From assembly GCA_008016945.1 (NCBI GenBank), contig SSGN01000181.1, positions 1-7,224 of the forward strand: a stretch of DNA of 7,224 nucleotides, in the 5' to 3' direction. Shown here in pieces: positions 1-4,571 of the stretch. The notes beneath the pieces are model-generated. The model worked only from the letters and a program-made list of their open reading frames with translations. It was not told where the DNA came from and did no database searches. A program made the position numbers and the translations under genes. The DNA comes from Flavobacteriales bacterium (GTDB lineage: Bacteria > Bacteroidota > Bacteroidia > Flavobacteriales > PHOS-HE28). Each line of letters begins with the position of its first letter. The first letter of the stretch is position 1.

Positions 1-3000
1 CCAGCAGCTTGCAGGTGATACCGTCCTTCTCCAGCTCGGCTTGCAGCTTGGCGATCGCCTCATGCGGACCACTGGCCACGCACAATTGCGGGCCATTGTT
101 CGCGGCGATGATGCAGCCGCCGGGCAGGTCCTGCATCACGCGGCCGCGGTTGGCCACGAGCTTCACGGCATCCTCCAGCGAGAACACACCGGCCAGGCAG
201 GCCGCAGCGAACTCGCCGATGCTGTGGCCCATCATCGCATCGGGCGTGATGCCCCAGTGCATCCACAGCTTCGCCAGGCTGTAGTGCATGGTGAAGAGCG
301 AGGCCTGGGTGTAGATGGTCTGCTTCAGTTGTTCGGCGGCCTTTTCTTCTTCACCGGCTTTCGGGAAGATGATGTCGCGGAGCGAAGTGCCGAATTCCTT
401 GCTGAACAGTTCGCAGCAGCGGTCGAAGTGCTGCTTGAACACCGGCTCGCTGGCGCACAGGTCGCGGCCCATGTTCACGTACTGCGAACCCTGGCCGGGG
501 AACATGAACACCACGCCGGGCGCGGCCTCGTGCAACTCGCGCGTGCCGATCAGTTGTGCGTCCTTGTTGGCGATGGCGTCGATCACTTCGCCGTGGCTTC
601 CGCCCACGATCAGGCGGCGGTGCTTGAAGGAACGGCGGCCCAGCTGCAGGGTGTAGGCGGCGTCGGCGAGGGAGCTGTCCGGATGCCCTTCGAGCCAGGC
701 GCGGAGCTTCTCCGTCATGGCATCGAGGCTGGCCTTGCTCTTGGCGCTGAGCAGGAACAATTGCTTGGCGCGTGAAGCGCTGGAGGCCGCGGCCACCGGC
801 GGTTCGGCGAGGATCACGTGCGCGTTGGTGCCGCCCACCCCGAAACTGCTCACGCCCGCGATGCGCGGCGCATTCGTCCGTGGCCAAGCGATGTTGTCCT
901 GTGCTACGCGGAACGGTGAATTCGCGAAGTCGATCGCGGGGTTCGGTTTCTCGAACCCGATGCTCGCGGGGATCCTCTCCTGCTGCAGGGCCAACGCGGT
1001 CTTGATCACACCGGCGGCACCGGCGGCAGCCGTCAGGTGACCGATGTTGGATTTCACCGAGCCGAGGGCGCAGTGTTGTCCGTTCTTCTGTCCGCCGAAC
1101 GCGAGCGTCAACGCCTCCACCTCGATAGGGTCACCGAGCGGTGTGGCGGTGCCGTGCGCTTCCACATAGCTGATCTGCTCCGGCGAAACACCCGCATCGG
1201 CTTGGGCCATGGCGATCACCTCGGCCTGGCCACGCACACTGGGCGCGGTGAAGCTGGCCTTCTCGCTGCCGTCGTTGTTCAGTGCAGCGCCCTTCACCAC
1301 GGCGTAGATGTGGTCGTTGTCGCGCACCGCGTCGTCCAGCCGCTTCAGTACGATGATGCCGCAGCCGTCGCTGAAGCTGGTGCCTTTGCCGTTCGCGTCG
1401 AAGGTGCGCGTGCTGCCATCGGGGCTGTACATGCCGCCCTCGTTGTACACGATGCCGCTGTTGATCGGCGCGGTGATGGCGATGCCACCGGCCAGCGCCA
1501 TGTCGCACTCCCCATCGCGAAGCGCCTTGAAGGCCTGTGCGATCGCAACGAGCGATGTGCTGCACGCGGTGTGGATGCTCAACGCCGGACCGCGCAGGTC
1601 GAACTCGAACGCGAGGCGCGTGGCGATGTAGTCCTTCTCATTGGCGGTCATCACCGCGAAGTCACCGACCTGCTCGATGAGCTCTGGATGGCCGATGACG
1701 TTGCGCGTGTAGTAGGTGTTGTTGCCCATGCCGGCGAATACGCCGATGAGCCCCGCGAACTCGGCGGGATCGTACGCCGCATCCTCCAGCGCGGCCCATG
1801 CCGTCTCGAGGAACACGCGCTGCTGCGGATCCATCAGTGCGGCCACCTTGGGGTTCACACCGAAGAAGGCATGGTCGAACTTGTCGGCGTCGGTGATCAC
1901 ACCGCGCGCCTTCACGTAGTCGGGATCGTTGCGCAGCTCGGCGGGTACGCTCGGGTCGATCTCGTCCGCCGTCCACGTGCTGATGCTGTTCTTCTTGTCG
2001 AGCAGGTTCTTCCACAGCTGCTCCACACTTTCGGCACCGGGGAAACGGCCGCTCATGCCGATGATGGCGACGTCACCTTTGGAAGAGCCGATGGATTTGC
2101 GTTTCGCCGCGAGTTCGGCCGGTGATACGGCGTTCGCATCACCTTCCAGGAACGCCGCGCATGCGCGTACCGTGGGGTGCTGGTACAGTTTCACGATGGG
2201 CAGCTTCAACCCATGGCCTTCCAGCTGGGCCACGGCCTGGATGCTGAGCAGCGAGTTGCCGCCGAGGTCGAAGAAATTGTCGTCGATGCCCACGCGGTCG
2301 ATGCCGAGCAGGTCGGCCCACACGTTCGCCAGCGTCTTCTGCACAGCGCTCGTCGGTGCGGCGTAGGCCACGTCGAGGTCGGGGCGCTTCACGTCGGGCG
2401 CGGGCAGGGCCTTGCGGTCGATCTTGCCGCTGGGTGTGCGGGGCAGTTCCTTCACGGCCACGAAGGCGGAAGGCTGCATGTAGTCGGGCAGGAGGGAGGC
2501 GAGGTGCTTGCGCAGTTCGTTGGTGCTCAGCTCGCTCTTGGCCACGTAGTAGCCGATCAGGCGCTTCAGGCCCGGACGGTCCTCGCGCACGTTGGCCACG
2601 GCCTGTTCAACGGCCGGGTGTTTCTCCATGGCCACTTCCACTTCACCCAACTCGATGCGGTAGCCGCGCACCTTCACCTGCCCGTCGATGCGGCCCTTGT
2701 AGTCGATCTCGCCGTTGGGCAGTTCTGCCGCGCGGTCGCCGGTCTTGTACAGGCGGCCACCGGGGATGAAGGGATCCGCGAGGAAGCGTTCCGCCGTCAG
2801 GTCGTCGCGACCGATGTAGCCTGTCGCCACGCAAGCGCCGCCGAGGTAGAGTTCGCCCTCTTCGCCCTGCTTCACCGGCTTCATCTGCTCATCGAGCACG
2901 TACAACTTCACGTTGTCGATGGCGCTACCGATGTTGGGTAACGCGGGCCAGGTGGTGGGGTCGCCCTTCAATTCGAGCTCGCTAACCACATGGCCTTCGG

Positions 3001-3907
3001 TGGGTCCGTACTGGTTGCAGAAGCGGCAGCCGGGCAGTTGCGCGAAGAGGTTCGCGATGGCGGGTGTGATCTTCAGTTGCTCGCCGCTGGTGAAGACCTC
3101 CTTGAGCGTGGTGGGCACTTCGCCCGTGCGCTCCACGGCCTCCGCCAGGTATTGCAGCGCCACGAAGGGCACGATGATGCGGTTGATCTTCCCGGCGATG
3201 ATCTTCCGCAGCAGCTGCGTGCTGTTCAGGCGGTCCTCATCGGTGATCAGCACCAGCGTGCCGCCCTGGGCGAAGGTGGTGAAGATCTCCTGGAAGCTCA
3301 CATCGAAGCTGATGGGCGCGAACTGCAGGGTGCGGTCGCCGGCCTTCAGCACCGAGGTGCGCAGCTGCCATTGGATCAGGTTGGTGAGCGGCGCGTGGTG
3401 CATGGCCACACCCTTGGGGCGGCCGGTGCTGCCGCTGGTGAAGAGCACGTAGAGCAGGTCGTCCGGCGTGGCGGGGCAGGGGCCCTCGAACAGCGGACCG
3501 TTCTCCAGGTCGATGTCTTCGATCAGCAACACCTTGGCTTGGGTGCCTTGGAAGAGATGCTGGTGCGCCTTGCTGGTGATCACCACCGGCGGCTGGGCGT
3601 CTTCCAGCATGCCCGCGATGCGCTCGGCCGGATAGGTGGGGTCGATGGGGGAATACGCCGCCCCGGCTTGAAGGATGCCGAGCACGGAGATGATGAGCTC
3701 GGGGGAGCGGTCGAGGCAGACGGAGATGACCTGACTTGATGTGGTCAGGTGTTGCTGCACCGTGGCCGCCATTCGACGTGCCAGACGATCCAGTTCCGTG
3801 TACGTGATGCGCCGATCACCGTCCACCAACGCAATGGTTTGCGGTGTGTTCCGAAGTCCGAGTTCGTACAGGTCGATGATGGACCGTGGGCTTTTCTCGA
3901 TGGTCAT
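1..3907 (-). CDS. Hybrid NRPS-PKS megasynthase, N-terminal part (A-PCP-KS-AT), 3' end outside window
   Basis: This is the start of a modular natural-product synthase; 1302 codons are visible without a stop. The A domain (residues ~5-505, nt 3895-2393) shows LFTSGSTGRPKGV, FDVSFQEIF, NQYGPTE, YKTGDR, the GRIDGQVKVRGYRIE core and the catalytic Lys495 in PSGKIDRKAL. The carrier domain (~515-588) has its phosphopantetheine Ser552 in LGGNSLL. The KS (~611-1035) has Cys782 in TACSTSL, His918 in EAHGT and His957 in NIGHL, so its triad is intact. The AT (~1131 onward) has FPGQGSQ and Ser1229 in GHSIGEF. No condensation domain precedes the A domain, which starts almost at residue 1, suggesting an amino-acid loading module feeding a polyketide extension module. 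A GrsA-style code reads D-V-Q-I-F-S-Q-V-V-K; its ends resemble proline-type codes, but the substrate is uncertain. The AT looks shortened by ~20-25 residues after LPGG. ATG 3907 is preferred: an in-frame stop lies at 3952-3950 and AAGAAG sits just upstream. Product unknown. Confidence 0.96.
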   Translation of the reverse strand, partial: MTIEKSPRSIIDLYELGLRNTPQTIALVDGDRRITYTELDRLARRMAATVQQHLTTSSQVISVCLDRSPELIISVLGILQAGAAYSPIDPTYPAERIAGMLEDAQPPVVITSKAHQHLFQGTQAKVLLIEDIDLENGPLFEGPCPATPDDLLYVLFTSGSTGRPKGVAMHHAPLTNLIQWQLRTSVLKAGDRTLQFAPISFDVSFQEIFTTFAQGGTLVLITDEDRLNSTQLLRKIIAGKINRIIVPFVALQYLAEAVERTGEVPTTLKEVFTSGEQLKITPAIANLFAQLPGCRFCNQYGPTEGHVVSELELKGDPTTWPALPNIGSAIDNVKLYVLDEQMKPVKQGEEGELYLGGACVATGYIGRDDLTAERFLADPFIPGGRLYKTGDRAAELPNGEIDYKGRIDGQVKVRGYRIELGEVEVAMEKHPAVEQAVANVREDRPGLKRLIGYYVAKSELSTNELRKHLASLLPDYMQPSAFVAVKELPRTPSGKIDRKALPAPDVKRPDLDVAYAAPTSAVQKTLANVWADLLGIDRVGIDDNFFDLGGNSLLSIQAVAQLEGHGLKLPIVKLYQHPTVRACAAFLEGDANAVSPAELAAKRKSIGSSKGDVAIIGMSGRFPGAESVEQLWKNLLDKKNSISTWTADEIDPSVPAELRNDPDYVKARGVITDADKFDHAFFGVNPKVAALMDPQQRVFLETAWAALEDAAYDPAEFAGLIGVFAGMGNNTYYTRNVIGHPELIEQVGDFAVMTANEKDYIATRLAFEFDLRGPALSIHTACSTSLVAIAQAFKALRDGECDMALAGGIAITAPINSGIVYNEGGMYSPDGSTRTFDANGKGTSFSDGCGIIVLKRLDDAVRDNDHIYAVVKGAALNNDGSEKASFTAPSVRGQAEVIAMAQADAGVSPEQISYVEAHGTATPLGDPIEVEALTLAFGGQKNGQHCALGSVKSNIGHLTAAAGAAGVIKTALALQQERIPASIGFEKPNPAIDFANSPFRVAQDNIAWPRTNAPRIAGVSSFGVGGTNAHVILAEPPVAAASSASRAKQLFLLSAKSKASLDAMTEKLRAWLEGHPDSSLADAAYTLQLGRRSFKHRRLIVGGSHGEVIDAIANKDAQLIGTRELHEAAPGVVFMFPGQGSQYVNMGRDLCASEPVFKQHFDRCCELFSKEFGTSLRDIIFPKAGEEEKAAEQLKQTIYTQASLFTMHYSLAKLWMHWGITPDAMMGHSIGEFAAACLAGVFSLEDAVKLVANRGRVMQDLPGGCIIAANNGPQLCVASGPHEAIAKLQAELEKDGITCKLL

Positions 3908-3910
3908 GGT

Positions 3911-3916
3911 CTTCTT
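3911..3916 (-). promoter_or_regulatory. Possible ribosome binding site of the megasynthase
   Basis: Read on the minus strand, AAGAAG lies 4-9 bases upstream of the ATG at 3907. It is a purine-rich, imperfect Shine-Dalgarno-like stretch. It supports this ATG as the start, together with the A domain beginning only a few residues later. Shine-Dalgarno motifs are often weak in Bacteroidota, so this is only modest support. Confidence 0.35.
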
Positions 3917-4084
3917 AGGGCATTTGCAGCCGAATAGGCCCCACTCTTCTCAGTGCCCTCGTGGTCTGGGCGGACTGGGTTGAGTGGTTCAGGTGCTTCA
4001 AAGCAGCCGTTGGATACGACGAGAGCCAGACAAAGGTTGCTTCATTCCATGCCTTGTATTGGAAGGTCGTTAGCATCCTTGGCA

Positions 4085-4092
4085 CAAATCTA
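4085..4092 (-). promoter_or_regulatory. Weak candidate Bacteroidota -7 promoter element for the megasynthase
   Basis: The minus strand reads TAGATTTG here, an exact match to the Bacteroidota -7 consensus TAnnTTTG. It points toward the megasynthase and would leave a leader of roughly 170 bases. I see no clear TTTG or TTG element about 20 bases further upstream, and one match to a six-base pattern in a region this size could easily be chance. Confidence 0.2.
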
Positions 4093-4319
4093 TCCACGTT
4101 CGTCGGCGTTTCGGGGCCTTTGGTCGAAGATGACTCTGGATCTTGACCGGGTGACCTGGGTGATCTTGTTGATATCCTGGGCGCTTGGTCCTGGGTTCAC
4201 TGGCTTTCGTAGCAATGACGGGTGTTTGGGAGGCCGGTGCACCAATGGTGATCGTGGATACTTTGTTGATCGCGAAGCGGTCTTGTTGGGATGACGAATG
4301 TCATTTGCGCTTGGGCGTG

Positions 4320-4335
4320 CGATCCGCATGGATCG
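4320..4335. repeat. Short perfect inverted repeat (CGATCC-GCAT-GGATCG)
   Basis: A 6-bp perfect stem encloses the four-base loop GCAT. Its arms carry two of the clustered GATC sites, and its right arm is part of the first GGATCGG copy. No T-run follows it on either strand, and both neighbouring genes point away, so it is not a terminator. It could be a protein-binding palindrome or an RNA hairpin, or it could be a by-product of the local GATC richness. Confidence 0.35.
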
Positions 4336-4529
4336 GGGCGAAGGAGTGGTCGACACAAGGTCGGGTTCTCGTCCACGGCGACTGGGTTCCTGATCGCTTA
4401 CGGATCGGATGGTGGTGTCTTTTTGCGATCCGAATGCAACCTATTCTGGGCGTATCACGGTACAAGGCCGGAACGACTGTCGGTTTTTCGGATCGGTGAT
4501 GCACTGCCTTGCTCACCAGGAAGGATCGG
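4330..4529 (+). repeat. Four dispersed copies of the heptamer GGATCGG
   Basis: Identical GGATCGG heptamers lie at 4330-4336, 4402-4408, 4490-4496 and 4523-4529, all in the same orientation and all upstream of the secreted-protein gene. Two partial inverse copies (GCGATCC) lie at 4319-4325 and 4425-4431. A given heptamer is expected far less than once in 200 bases. The spacing is irregular (72, 88 and 33 bases), so this is not a tandem array. A regulator-binding or methylation-sensitive site is possible; no function is shown. Confidence 0.4.
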
Positions 4530-4571
4530 AAGAGCACGTACAGGCGGTCAGCCAACCAACTTCCTCGGACC

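Larger units (their letters stand above)
3908..4571. other. Divergent intergenic region, no convincing gene
   Basis: About 660 bases separate the starts of the two divergent genes. Several open frames of 60-113 codons cross this stretch on both strands. They overlap one another, resemble no family I recognise and show no consistent domain or membrane pattern, so I treat the region as non-coding. It must contain the promoters of both neighbours. Structure visible inside it: eleven GATC sites between 4139 and 4527, four GGATCGG heptamers, a 14-base near-repeat, a perfect 6-bp hairpin at 4320-4335 and a 7-bp inverted repeat (4401-4407 with 4426-4432). The parts at 3953-4138 and 4530-4571 show nothing distinctive except the candidate promoter at 4085-4092. 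A small unrecognised gene cannot be excluded. Confidence 0.6.

Noticed and set aside
1..3700. Many long plus-strand open frames opposite the megasynthase (for example 1037-2125, 2177-2941, 2990-3739)
   Set aside because: They lie antisense to a continuous, motif-rich A-PCP-KS-AT reading frame, and their translations are Arg/Ala/Val/His-rich with no recognisable domain, as expected in GC-rich DNA.
3915..4097. 60-codon minus-strand frame ending just upstream of the megasynthase start
   Set aside because: It has no recognisable motif or clear ribosome binding site and overlaps the candidate promoter. Its position near the start codon seems coincidental.
4291..4304. Inverted repeat ATGAC-GAAT-GTCAT as an operator
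   Set aside because: A 5-bp stem is too short to stand out from chance in a 660-base region, and no second copy is present.
4401..4432. Inverted repeat followed by a T-run as a terminator
   Set aside because: The run of T lies in the loop rather than after the stem, and both neighbouring genes are transcribed away from this point.
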